Shown: one piece after another, positions 1 through 10,690 of the stretch
Layout of the letters: every line of letters begins with the position of its first letter
Position numbering within the stretch: position 1 is the stretch's first letter
Assembly: GCA_027559495.1 (NCBI GenBank)
Contig: JAMXSV010000004.1
Coordinates: 1,415,001 to 1,479,000, forward strand
DNA: 64,000 bases
Reading direction: 5' to 3'
From: Aurifilum marmelostoma
Taxonomy: Eukaryota > Ascomycota > Sordariomycetes > Diaporthales > Cryphonectriaceae
Program-made: the position numbers and the translations under genes
The notes under the pieces: model-generated
Databases searched by the model: none
Told to the model about the DNA's origin: nothing
Seen by the model: the letters and a program-made list of their open reading frames with translations, nothing else

Positions 1-34
1 CTTGTGATATGAACTGCTCTGGACTTCTAGCAGC

Positions 35-3000
35 ATGACAGATTCCATAGCTGAAGCCCTTGAACGGCTTCAGCTCGTCGAGGAGTCCATTTCAGATGAC
101 CCTATCGATGACATCCTCTCCAGAGCAGCAGCTCCTTACCAAAGCCAGATACAAAACCCCGAGAAGCTCAAGACACATCTTGAGGAGAAATACCTTTCAC
201 CATCACCAACATTCTCAACAGAGTGGTTAAACAAACTGCAGCAGTAAGTTGCTGCTTTCTCCAGTATCCCACCAGTACCACAAGCTGCACCTGGACCTGG
301 GCCACTGACAAGACATGATTGATTGTTGCAGGAGATGGGACATCGAGACTGACTACACCGACCTATTCGCAATCGCACCCACCCAGACCCGAACTGTCAC
401 ACGCTTCCTGCGACAAGGCCTCGAGGGGCGCGTCGTTGGCTACAAGAATGTCACTGTCGCTGCCAACAGTGCCACCGCAAAGAACTCGACTTCCCTGCTG
501 CGAAAGCCTGGCGCGAGGGCAGACTTTGTGCGAGGCGCAGCTGGCTTCTTCCCATTTGCGCCCGGCGGGCTGGAAGGGGTAGAGGCTACAGCTGCGCTCG
601 AGGATCAGGCTCTACGAAGCGAGGGCTACCTTGACGGCGAATCCGGCTCTACAAACAAATTGGAGAGGATCATCACCCTTGGCGAGAAGGACAGCCTCCT
701 GGAGGTGGCGCCTGGCATGCCGCGCGGTCTTGACTTCTCCAGAAAGAAGACCGGAACAGCTGAGGAGACGGACGCCCAAGAAGTCGAGAGAGAGCTCGAC
801 CAGGAGCCGGAGCAATTGCTCAACGGCGAGGATACGAACAAAGACGTCACAACCAATGGCCATAGCAGTACGCCGGATGATGATCTGGAGGATGGCGAGG
901 AGGACGGTGAGGATATCGACGCCCTGCTGCCAGTCGAGTTTCCGGCGCTGGAGCCTCGAGGCCAGCTTGCAGCGTCGAGCTCTAGAAGAGCCGGGCGCGA
1001 GTGGGCACACATGGTCGACATCAACCGCGAGATACCCAACTTCCGCGAGCTGGTGCCTGACATGGCGAGGGAGTGGCCCTTTGAGCTCGACACGTTCCAG
1101 AAGGAGGCGATCTACCACATCGAGAACGGCGACTCGGTCTTCGTCGCAGCACACACTTCTGCGGGCAAGACTGTCGTAGCCGAATACGCAATCGCCCTCG
1201 CCGCGAGGCACATGACCAAGGCCATCTACACATCCCCCATCAAGGCGCTCAGCAACCAGAAATTCCGCGACTTTCGGCAGACCTTTGACGAGGTGGGCAT
1301 CCTGACAGGAGACGTGCAGATCAACCCCGAGGCCAGCTGCCTGATCATGACCACGGAGATTCTGCGAAGCATGCTCTACAGAGGTGCTGATCTCATACGC
1401 GACGTCGAGTTTGTCATCTTTGATGAGGTGCACTACGTCAACGACACGGAGCGAGGTGTGGTCTGGGAAGAGGTCATCATCATGCTGCCTGAGCACGTCT
1501 CTCTCATCCTCCTCTCCGCGACGGTGCCCAACACCCACGAGTTTGCCTCGTGGGTTGGTCGCACCAAGAAGAAGGACATCTATGTCATCTCTACCCCCAA
1601 GCGGCCGGTGCCGCTGGAACACTACCTCTGGGCCAACAAGAACATCCACAAGATCGTGGACTCGGATAGGAAATTCAGTGAAAAGGGATGGAAGGATGCC
1701 AACGCGGCTGCTCAGCGCCGGGACCAGGCCCCAGCCTCCGGACCCGTCGCCAATGCTAGAGGGGGGTGGCTCCAGCCAGAGGGGAGCTCGTGGTGGCAAC
1801 AACAATCCGAGAGGCGGCCAGAACCAGCGCGGAGGTCGTGGAGGCAACACGCAGCGAGGCAGGGGCGGACCGCCTCGGGCGAGCCACAATCCTGGTCACA
1901 TGGGTCGCGGCGGTCGTCCTGGGTTTTCCTCGGCCGCCCAGGACAAGAATCTCTGGGTACATCTGGTGCAGTTCCTCAAAAAGTCGAACCTGCTTCCTGG
2001 ATGCATCTTCGTCTTCTCCAAGAAGCGATGCGAGGAGAATGCCAATGCGCTGACGAACCAGGATTTCACCACCGCCCAGGAGAAGAGTCATATCCACATG
2101 ATCGTTGAGAAATCACTTGCACGGCTGAAGCCAGACGACCGGACACTGCCCCAGATCATCCGCATGCGAGAGCTCCTGTCACGCGGTATAGCGGTGCATC
2201 ACGGCGGCCTGCTGCCTATCGTGAAGGAACTCGTCGAGATCCTCTTTGCCCAGACCCTTGTCAAGGTTCTCTTTGCCACAGAGACGTTCGCCATGGGTCT
2301 CAACCTCCCGACGAGAACCGTCGTATTCTCTGGCTACAGGAAGCACGATGGTCACTCGTTTAGAGACCTGCACCCCGGCGAGTACACGCAGATGGCTGGA
2401 CGAGCAGGACGGCGTGGTCTTGACTCGGTTGGCTCTGTTATCATTGTACCGCCCGGCGGTGGCGACGTGCCGCCGGCTGCCGATCTGCAGAAGATGATCC
2501 TCGGCGAGCCGCAGAAGCTTCGATCACAATTCCGTCTCACCTACAACATGATACTGAATCTGCTCCGGGTGGAGGCTCTCAAGATTGAGGAGATGATTAA
2601 GCGTAGTTTCTCCGAGCATGCCACGCAGCAGCTACTGCCGGAGCACGAGAAGGCTGTCAAGCTCTCCGAAGCCGATCTGGCGAAGGTCAAGCGAGATGCT
2701 TGCGACATCTGCGACGTCCACATGGACGAGTGTCATCAGGCCGCACAGGATTACAAGCGGCTGACGGGGGAGCTGTACAAGGGAATCCTGAGCCTTCCCA
2801 TCGGGAGGAGAATGTTCACCCGAGGAACCCTCATCATCTTCCAGAAGGATGGCATTAGGACGCCGGGTATCCTGCTCGCAGACGGGGCTGGTATCCAGAC
2901 CTCTGCGAGTATCGAACCTACGCTACACGTTCTCGAGATCAAGCCCAACAGGGAGGCACGCGACTCTACGGACTTGCTTCCTTACATGGGTGTCGTCCGC

Positions 3001-4079
3001 AGCTACTTCAAGGAGCTTCCCAAGGCCAAGAGGCTGATCCACAACAAGGTCGTACACGTGCCTCTGTCGGACGTTGAAGTGCTGACTGGTTGCGTCACCA
3101 AGAACATCCTCCCTCAGATCTTCAACGGAGGCGAGGATCAGAGGAAGGCAAAAGAGACCATTGCCAAGCTATTCCAGTCCTGGCACAGCCCTACTTTCCA
3201 AGAAGCAGATCTCGGCAAGATCAAGAGCTTGGCTCTGCAGGAGATCAAGGAGAAGCGAGTACAGGCGGAAAACACGGTCATAAACTCCCAGGCCTTGAAG
3301 TGCCCTCATTTCCTCAAGCATGTAAGTCTGACCCTTCCTCCTTGCCGACACGTACGGCGCCCGAAGAGAACTCGAGTCAGGGGCTAATCAAATCACAGTT
3401 CGCCATGTGTCACGACCAATGGCTGATCAAGGATCAGATCGAGGTGCTCAAGCAAGCGCTCTCCAATCAGAACCTTCAGCTGCTGCCTGACTACGAACAG
3501 CGCATCCAGGTCCTCAGAGATCTCGACTTCATTGATGACGCCTCCCGTATTCAGCTCAAGGGCAAAGTCGCCTGCGAGATCCACTCAGGCGATGAGCTGG
3601 TTCTCACCGAGCTGATCCTGGAGAACGTGCTTGCCGACTACGAGCCCGCTGAGATCGCCGCCCTTCTCTCCGCGTTTGTCTTCCAGGACAAGTCCGACAG
3701 CGAGCCCAAACTGAGCGGCAAGCTCGAGAAGGCTCGCGATAAGATCATTGAGATCTCTGAGAAGGTCAATAACGTACAGACGGTCCACCAGGTCATTCAG
3801 ACTTCTGACGAGAGCAACGACTTTGTTTGCAAGCCTCGATTCGGCCTGATGGAGGTTGTGTATGAGTGGGCGCGGGGCATGAGCTTCAAGAACATCACAG
3901 ACCTGACGGACGTCCTCGAGGGAACCATTGTCAGGACCATCTCTAGGCTGGACGAGACATGCCGCGAGGTGAAGAATGCAGCAAGACTCATTGGCGATCC
4001 ACAGCTGTATCAGAAGATGGAGACGGCACAGGAGATGATCAAGAGGGATATCACAGCAGTGGCGAGTCTCTATGTGTAG
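35..4079 (+). CDS. SKI2: SKI2 antiviral-type DExH RNA helicase (Ski complex), frame broken at a G6 tract
   Basis: Ski2 is the helicase of the cytoplasmic Ski complex, which feeds mRNA 3'-to-5' into the exosome. Exons are 35-243, 332-3321 and 3399-4079. Intron 1 opens with GTAAGT; intron 2 has a GCTAATC branch site. The joined product is about 1292 aa, close to yeast Ski2 (1287, from memory). Seen motifs: Walker A AHTSAGKT (about residues 343-350), DEVH (about 433), SATVPN, TETFAMGLN and QMAGRAGRRG, then the arch insertion and a C-terminal DSHCT region ending near VASLYV. The frame changes inside the Gly/Arg-rich linker between the two RecA domains, at the G6 run 1761-1766. Five G's would keep one open frame, and both sides match the family, so this is probably a sequence error, otherwise a disrupted allele. 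The start is the first ATG and gives a normal Ski2 N-terminus. Confidence 0.93.
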
Positions 4080-4373
4080 ATGTTGTGCACCCACACTCAC
4101 AGACTCAGCCGTGAGTCCCCTTGGCTGAGCATGAGCTAGCAAGCCGCCCGAAATAAGGGTGCCCGAGGATTGGTGACTATTGAGGGATGAAAATGTCGCT
4201 CTGTACTTTTCCTTTAATGCATGAGCATGGCATATGGCGTCGGACATGTACTGTAGGGTCAGCGGGGAATAGGTGCAAGGCATGATGGGTGGCGTTTGAT
4301 AGATCACAACTCACAAATGGATTTTTTGGTCTCTGACCAACCCCCTTGCTTCTTCTCCCCCTTTCTCAGCCTG

Positions 4374-4400
4374 TGCTGCTGCTGCTGCTGCTGCTGCTGC
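4374..4400 (+). repeat. (TGC)9 trinucleotide microsatellite
   Basis: Nine perfect TGC units lie about 300 bp downstream of the SKI2 stop, in non-coding sequence. Confidence 0.95.
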
Positions 4401-4741
4401 TCCGCTCAGCTAGCCCTCATTTTGCGTGCTCTGTGAACAACAATGATGAACCATGGCATATTTGCTCTCGAGGATCTCTAGCATCACTACATGTTATTGT
4501 GCTCAGCCAGAAGATCAGCTAATACGGTCAATCCTCTTAGCAGAGCACGTGGCCGTGCAATCCCATGACAATCATACTGAGTGCTGTTTTTGGTTTTGCG
4601 AATATGTCGGCACAACCCTCCTATACTCTATCCGCAGCCAGCCATCCATGCTCGTGAAAAGAAAGTCACATTGATACCTAATAAGCTTGTTGAAGTGCTC
4701 CGGCCTTCCTCCTAGAAGCCCCGCGTCCAAGGTCCAGGAGG

Positions 4742-4762
4742 AAAAAAAAAAAAAAAAAAAAA
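4742..4762 (+). repeat. A21 homopolymer
   Basis: A run of 21 A's in the SKI2-DID2 intergenic region. No retroelement features flank it, so it is a simple mononucleotide repeat. Confidence 0.9.
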
Positions 4763-5587
4763 GAAACAGCAGCCCGTCCATCTTAGTATAGCCCACTAAC
4801 TCACAGACCTACAAGCATACACTTACTACTCCCTCCAGCCCCCCTCTAGACCCCTTAAAGCTGACACGCTCGGGACTTGCTGCACCCTATGGTGGCCCAG
4901 CCTCCTACCTTTTCCTGTCCAGGACTGGCTGGCCTCCCCTGGTCCCTTTCACTCTCTCCCTCCACCCCCTTTTCTCTCTCACATGGCCTTTATAGTCTTC
5001 CCAAGCTCAATAGTTTGCCGGGGACACGCAGGATCTGGCCACATGCCGCTGTGGTTAGGAGCCATGTTTGCGGCACGGATCTTGGTGATGTCCCCCTTTT
5101 GTTTATTCGCAGAGGTGCCATGTTCGAGTGTACAAATTTTGCACCTCGTGTGATGATGCTTTGGGTGTTATTGACTGAGGCTGAAGCTTGCTTGTGGTTA
5201 TTTTGTTTCTCTTATCATGTTCGATTTCTTTTGACGGGATTTCTTGCACATACATATCAGCTTAACAGTCCCTCGCCAGATCCCCAGCACGCAAACACGA
5301 CGCGAGTATGCCACTTTTCTTCCACCAGTACTGCTCGTCCGTATGCATATTTTTTTGATTGTCTCATAGAGTTTGACATGAATAATCATAAAATCACTGA
5401 AGGATGGTAAAAGTACCCCTACGCCCGCCAACGCCGAAATGCGACTGATAATCAAGGAAAAGAAATGCTCTGCATCGCGGGATGTCTTTCGCACCTGTGA
5501 CACTCCTGCGGCACCCTCCATCTTCTATCAACACTGACCAGACTCCTCCTCTGCTGCCCCTGCTTCAACGTCCACCTTGCCAGCTTC

Positions 5588-6523
5588 CTAGGCCCGCAGC
5601 GCCCTCAGCCTCTGCTGCAGCGCGTCCTCCTGCTCGGGAGTAGGCTCAGCAGCCGCGGATTCCTGGACTGGCTCTTCCTTGGAGGTGGACGCGGAGGCCA
5701 GCTCCTGCGACAGCTCGACGCCGGCGTCGTCGGCCAGCTTGCCGAGGAGCTCGCGGACAGCATCGTCGGACACGGAGGCGGAGGTGGATTGCATCATAGC
5801 GTCCTGGTAGATGGAGTTGGACATGGCGTATTCTTCGTTCTGGTTCTTGAACTGCTCCATTGCAACCATTGTCTGAAATAGCACCGAGGTAAATAAATAT
5901 GTCAGTCGGGGAGACGAAGATAACATTGTCCACATGTGGGTGATGTTTGGGGGTGGGACCTCGTGAGAACGTACCCTCTCTGGATTCATCTGCTTCTGTG
6001 CCCTGTTCATTGTCTTGCTGCTCTGCATCATCATGGCCGTCATGCGGTTCATGGCATTGTTGGCCTGGATCTGGGCGACGTTCAGGTCCGCCATGTCGGC
6101 CATCTGCTCCATCTGCTGGGCGACGGCCTGCTTGCCCAGAAGAAGCTTGGCCTTCTGTTCTGCCTGCGCGAGGGATGCCTTGTCGCCCTTCTTGATGAGC
6201 TGTGATGGTTTCCGATAGTCCCTGGTCAGTCTTCCTTGCTCCTTGCTTTTGAGGACCCGAGTTTGTGGGCTAGTGTACCCACGTTCGTGATTTGCTTCTT
6301 CATATCATTGTCAGCCTTTTGGGCTTTCTGGGCCTCGCGTCGGGCCTGTTTGGCGGAGAACTATAGTGTCGCAAAACGTCAGTCTCCTTGACTCCATCCA
6401 TATGACCACAGCCCTCATCCGTCCCTTTCTCTTTCTCTTCCTCCGTCTTGCAATAGGGAAGTCAAGTCGTACCCTCGCCTGGAACTCCGTTTGCATATCT
6501 CGCGCGAGTTGTCTTTGCGACAT
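5588..6523 (-). CDS. DID2: DID2/Vps46 (CHMP1) ESCRT-III regulatory subunit
   Basis: This is an ESCRT-III-related protein that recruits and regulates the Vps4 AAA ATPase at endosomes for multivesicular-body sorting. Four exons (6523-6473, 6360-6283, 6199-5975, 5872-5588) join in frame to 212 aa, near the usual 200. The N-terminal half is a basic helix rich in Lys, Gln and Ala. The middle is a Met/Gln-rich helix with the repeated NAMNRM, MMMQS pattern of CHMP1 proteins. The C-terminus ends QQRLRALRA, the MIM1 motif that binds the Vps4 MIT domain and that sets CHMP1/Did2 apart from Vps2 and Vps24. Introns of 112, 83 and 102 bp have normal GT..AG ends. The gene is convergent with SKI2 and divergent from the DUF427 gene. 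Confidence 0.9.
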
Positions 6524-7097
6524 GGTGGCGGCGTTAGGGAGGGGGTTGGTCGGTTATCGAAAGAGGATGGATGAGTTTGGACGCGGTAGCGGAAGGGGGG
6601 CGGTCGTATCTCGCGCGAAAGTGATATTAAATGAAGAATCCGGCTTTTCTGAACAGATTCAAGTCGTCGGCGTCGGCGGTGGCCTCGTTGTTGTCGATGA
6701 AACTCGGAGTAGAAGGTCGGCTGGTTGTAGTGGTCTCGTAGTGGACCGGCCTCGGTTGGGCGCCCGTCTCCAGCGATTACACACTGCATGACAGCGCCTA
6801 GAGAGTGGGGCAAGCATAGTGAGCGGGCTATGACTGAGCCACTTTCAATGACGTTGACCCTGTGTTATCAATTCAAGCCACACACAAGGACGGCCACCAT
6901 TAGCCACATCTTTCGAAAGGTGAAAGGGCATCTCGCAAGCACTATAGAGTCCATGACGAGATGAGGGGGAGGACAACAACAACGAGGACTTGCGAATATG
7001 GCATTTTCTTCTCACTATCCGTAATAACAGTCATATTTTCCCACCAAGTGTCTTGCTTGGTCCAAAAGATCTTCTTCACGAGTTGCCTAGGGTCGGG
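6524..7097. promoter_or_regulatory. Shared divergent promoter region, DID2 / DUF427 gene
   Basis: About 570 bp separates the two divergent start codons, so both promoters must lie here. I see no clear TATA box and assign no specific factor site. Confidence 0.45.
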
Positions 7098-7672
7098 ATG
7101 GCATTCAAGGCAAAGCTCAATGTGCAGTCCTTTCCGCGTCCGCCGCTGCTGGAGAAGACGCCTCGTCACCTGCAGATTAAGTGGAAAGGCGAGACAATCG
7201 CTGACACCAAGGAAGCATACTGGGTGCTCGAGACTCACCACCCACCGAGTGCGTAATTCTACACCTTGGGATCTTTCCCCATATGTATACTGCCACCCTC
7301 TTTCATTTACTTTTGTACTCACCCAGGGCCGGCGCAGCATACTACCTTCCCCCGTCATCTCTCAAAATTCCCCTGACCAGAACATCCCGCAGAACGCACT
7401 GCGAGTGGAAAGGCGCAGCGACATACTGGTCTGCAACCAGCCCGGCCGACCCTTCCGAGACGGTTGCCGACCGCATCTGGTCCTACAGCCAACCCACGAG
7501 GGGCTTCGAGGCCATCAGGGACTACTTGTCGTTCTACGCCGGGCCGTGGGACTGCTTTGTGGACGGGGAGAGGGTCGAGCCGCAGCCTGGGGATTTCTAC
7601 GGGGGTTGGGTGACGAGTGATGTCGACGGTATCGTCAAGGGGAGCGATGGCAACCGGGACCCCATTGTCTAA
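7098..7672 (+). CDS. DUF427 domain protein
   Basis: A small cytosolic-type protein of the DUF427 family, whose biochemical role is not established. Two exons (7098-7248, 7338-7672) join to 161 aa; the 89-bp intron runs from GTGCGT to GCGCAG. Joining restores a typical DUF427 stretch: IKWKGETIADT, then YYLPPSSLK, CEWKGAATYWS, then FYAGPWDCFVDGERV and FYGGWVTSD. The WKG and Tyr/Pro motifs are the recognisable family marks. No signal peptide or membrane segment is seen. An in-frame ATG exists upstream at 6990, but the conserved region starts just after 7098, so that start is preferred. Confidence 0.85.
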
Positions 7673-9180
7673 TAGCAGCAGCCGCGGATAATTTCAGTAT
7701 GTACTGTGTGCGGTTGGACAAATTATTCCCTATTTCGTCTTGTCCAAGCCACCCGCTTGACAGCCGGGTCGAGACCGCGCAAGCAATGTCGCCATGGTCC
7801 CACGTACAAACATAACCCAAAGTGGGTACACCATCTCGGGCTTTTACAAAGAACCTACCACTTCGGAAATTGTTTGGGGGATGTGCGCGAATGGCTCCTG
7901 CTAGTATTTTGTCCACAGACCAACTCAAGGTTTTCATTTTCGAAAGGAAATGATGATGTAGCAGTAGTACAGAAGTATTGACGATAATCTGATAACGCCA
8001 TATGCCAAGCACTATTGATGCAGGTTGCAGGAGTATTGTTGCAAACCTTGCGCATGTCACATACCATTGACAGAATAGCGAGGTTGATGGTGCCTCAGGA
8101 TGGCTAGGAAGCGCAAAGGAGAGAGAGCATGGGCTCTGTGTAGGAGATCTTGGTTCAGTCGCCGAGTCCGGACCAACGTCTACATGTACATAGTGTTGTG
8201 GTCGACAGCCCGAACAAGTGCTCAGAATGTCTGAGACGAAGGAGCGTCAGGGCGACAGCACATAATTCTCTTCGCTTGTGCGTGGCTGCTTGTAACACAC
8301 TGCCAAAGCTGCGCCGGCGTCCCCCCCCCCCCAGATCCAACGAGGCGGCGTCGCTTACGCAGCGCCATGAATATCATTCTGTTGGAAGATCCTATATCTG
8401 ACTGTGCGCCCCGCCCCTCCTGTACCGACTCGCGTAGGATTCGTTCTGGTCCTCCTTATTTTTGACACAGTCGGCTAAATAAGTTTTGTGTTGAGCACAC
8501 GCCGAGTACTATTTCCTCCGCAAATTCCCATCCCTTTCTTCCAATATCGGACTCCTTTGGGAAGATGGCGCGTACATAGTACGCTATGGAATTGAATGAG
8601 AAACGGTGCATTGGTGGTGTGCCCCACCCAGACCGTCCTTCTCCCTTGTTGGATGTTACTGCTACTGCCACCCCTCCCCTCAGCCATCTCTCTCCCTCCT
8701 TTCTTGCCTCGCTAGACATTATTAACCGTATGAGGCACTGAATGATCGTGCCGATGGAACACAAGGGAGGCCAGGGAGGATTGCCGACAGGCTGCACGGG
8801 AACTATTGAGCAGACTTCCGCTTCCGAGGATGTAAGTCATGCCTTGATGGCCAGGCTGGAAGAAACAACCCTGGTCATGATCGAAAATATTCTTGGGACA
8901 CACGCAGAGCAGGGTTGATGTATAAACGTAGATCGGCCGCGTATCAAAGTTTGAGTAGGTTGCGACATTCCATAGTCAGGTAGTAGTGGCGAGGACTACA
9001 GCATGTAGTACGTCAAGGTGCCGGGGAGGGAGGACGCGGTGGGTGGCATAGAAAGAGTAGGTTTGCCCGTCGGGCTCTCGTGCCGATGTTCTCTGGTGGT
9101 GTGTCTCATGATCACTATGAAAGGGGGCCCTTCGAATTATCCAGCAGCAGCCTTGCCTAAGTAGCCGGCTATGCGGCATG
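7673..9180. other. Gene-free region downstream of the DUF427 gene
   Basis: No gene supported. It contains a C12 run at 8321-8332. All open frames are short, unconserved in look and overlapping on both strands. Confidence 0.5.
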
Positions 9181-10690
9181 CATTTAGCAGCCACAGGTGG
9201 ATCTGCGGAAGCTATGCAAACTAGGTCTCCTGGTTCCTGGTGTGAAGGCACTGGGGTCTCGTAAGACAGAGCGTTTGCATAGGTCTGCCCCTGGGTACTG
9301 AGGACCTCTGTACCAGTCTTCCTGCTCAGAAACCAAGTGCCCTTTACGAGCTGGGACCCTGTGAGTTTTGACTTCGACCAAGCGCCTTGTCTAGATGACC
9401 TGGTGTAGGACCTGGCGCTCACCTAGTGAAGGCACAGGAGGGAGGACTAGGTCTTTTGGTAGAGAAAGCTTGCTCTGCTGATGATTATGCGAGGCTTCCC
9501 CGTGAGGGCACTAGGTTCTGCATTGGGGATTGCACAGAAGGATGGCCACATCTTGGGGCAAGCAAGATTTGGTTCTCTATAAGTAGTAAAGGTATTAGAG
9601 TTCCTGCTTCTTCTGGTGGGTGCACTTGGTTGTCTGGTGACTGTGGTGGTGGCTCTCAGGTTCCCTGACCAGGGCATGCCTCAATTTACCTGAGGCTTCA
9701 AGGAAGGATGTCAGGTCTGAAAGGAAGAAATGCTAAGTGAGAGTGCCAGGTCCTTCTAGAGAAGACACCAGGTCTCACTAGGTCCAGTGGCAGCATCCCG
9801 GGGCCTTGTGGTGGCATGAATTAAGATGAGCAAGCTGTGCCTCCCTGAGCCTGAGCTTGAGCCTGTAGGAGAGAGCTTGGCCTGCTGGCTGCTGGGACCT
9901 GAGAGTCCTGGCAAACAACCTAGGATAGAGACCTAGATGCAGACACTTGGGTAGGGTGGTAGAGACACTTGGTCCTCTGGTCAGAACATGTATTGAGCTT
10001 GAAAGCTTGGCTGGTCTAGGAAGAGTGCTAGGGAGCCTCAGGTCTTTTGGTTGATGGCCGCTTGGTCTTGGGGAATGAAAGCATCGGGCAAGAGAGAGGA
10101 CCAGCACTAGGTCTTGTGACAGCAGCATTAGGTTTTGGGCTGAGCAGGGCTAGGGCTTTCTGGTCCTTGAATGTTTGGGAGAAAGAGCATTGCAGTCCCC
10201 AGCAAGACAGCTAGGTATCCGGTCAAGACACTCGGGAAGCTATGGGAGACTGGTCAAGACATTTAATTGTTTGCCAGAACTGGTGGGCTGGAGGAGCTTG
10301 GGCTGTTGGATGGGAGCTTGGTCTGCCTGGTGTGGGCAGCCAGTGGTGTGGTGACAGCAGCTGGTTCCCCCAGTGGCAGATCTCCTAGTGGCAGCCACTA
10401 GGGCTTGTGGAGAAGGCCTGGGGCACCTTTGAGGAAAGGCGTTGGGGCGCTTGGACAACTAGGAGGGGCCTTGAGGTCCTAGCAGGAGGGTCCTGGGGAG
10501 GTTGGTGCAGATATAGGTCCTCTGGTCAGTGTGCCAGGGCTCTTAGAGGGGTCCCTAGGTCCCCTGGGTTCCTTAGATCCCCCAGTGAGGGCCTCTTGGG
10601 CTTGTAGAGGGCCCCTAGGTCTTCTGGGACCAGTTCGGAGGCCTGGTCTGGTTGATATGAGTGCTCAGCATGTTGGTGTGGTATGTCACC
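9181..10690 (+). repeat. Field of degenerate 'taggtc..tggt' repeats (decayed minisatellite?)
   Basis: Across about 1.5 kb a degenerate core close to NTAGGTCTTCTGGT recurs more than twenty times, irregularly spaced by about 20-60 bp and always on the plus strand. Examples start near 9222, 9448, 9748, 9969, 10040, 10107, 10319, 10515, 10556 and 10616. The 14-base string ggtcctctggtcag occurs twice exactly (near 9971 and 10517). The plus strand is G/T-rich and no long open frame with protein-like composition runs through it. This is seen by eye; copy number and period need a computed alignment. Confidence 0.6.

Larger units (their letters stand above)
4080..5587. other. Intergenic, convergent SKI2/DID2 3' ends
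   Basis: No supportable gene. The stretch holds both 3' ends, a (TGC)9 microsatellite, an A21 run and pyrimidine-rich low-complexity DNA around 4810-5000. The longest open frame (4877-5410, +) is Ser/Pro/Leu-rich and looks like non-coding translation. Confidence 0.6.

Noticed and set aside
1761..1766. Programmed ribosomal frameshift in SKI2
   Set aside because: No known frameshifting in Ski2, no slippery heptamer with pseudoknot recognised, and the same lesion type occurs in unrelated genes.
612..1889. 425-codon open frame antisense to SKI2
   Set aside because: Leu/Arg/Val/Asp-rich shadow of GC-biased codons; the sense strand carries clear helicase motifs.
4877..5410. 177-codon plus frame downstream of SKI2
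   Set aside because: Low-complexity Ser/Pro/Leu translation of pyrimidine-rich DNA lying between two convergent 3' ends.
5588..6523. Vps2 or Vps24 identity for the ESCRT-III gene
   Set aside because: The RLRALR C-terminus and Met/Gln-rich middle fit CHMP1/Did2 better.
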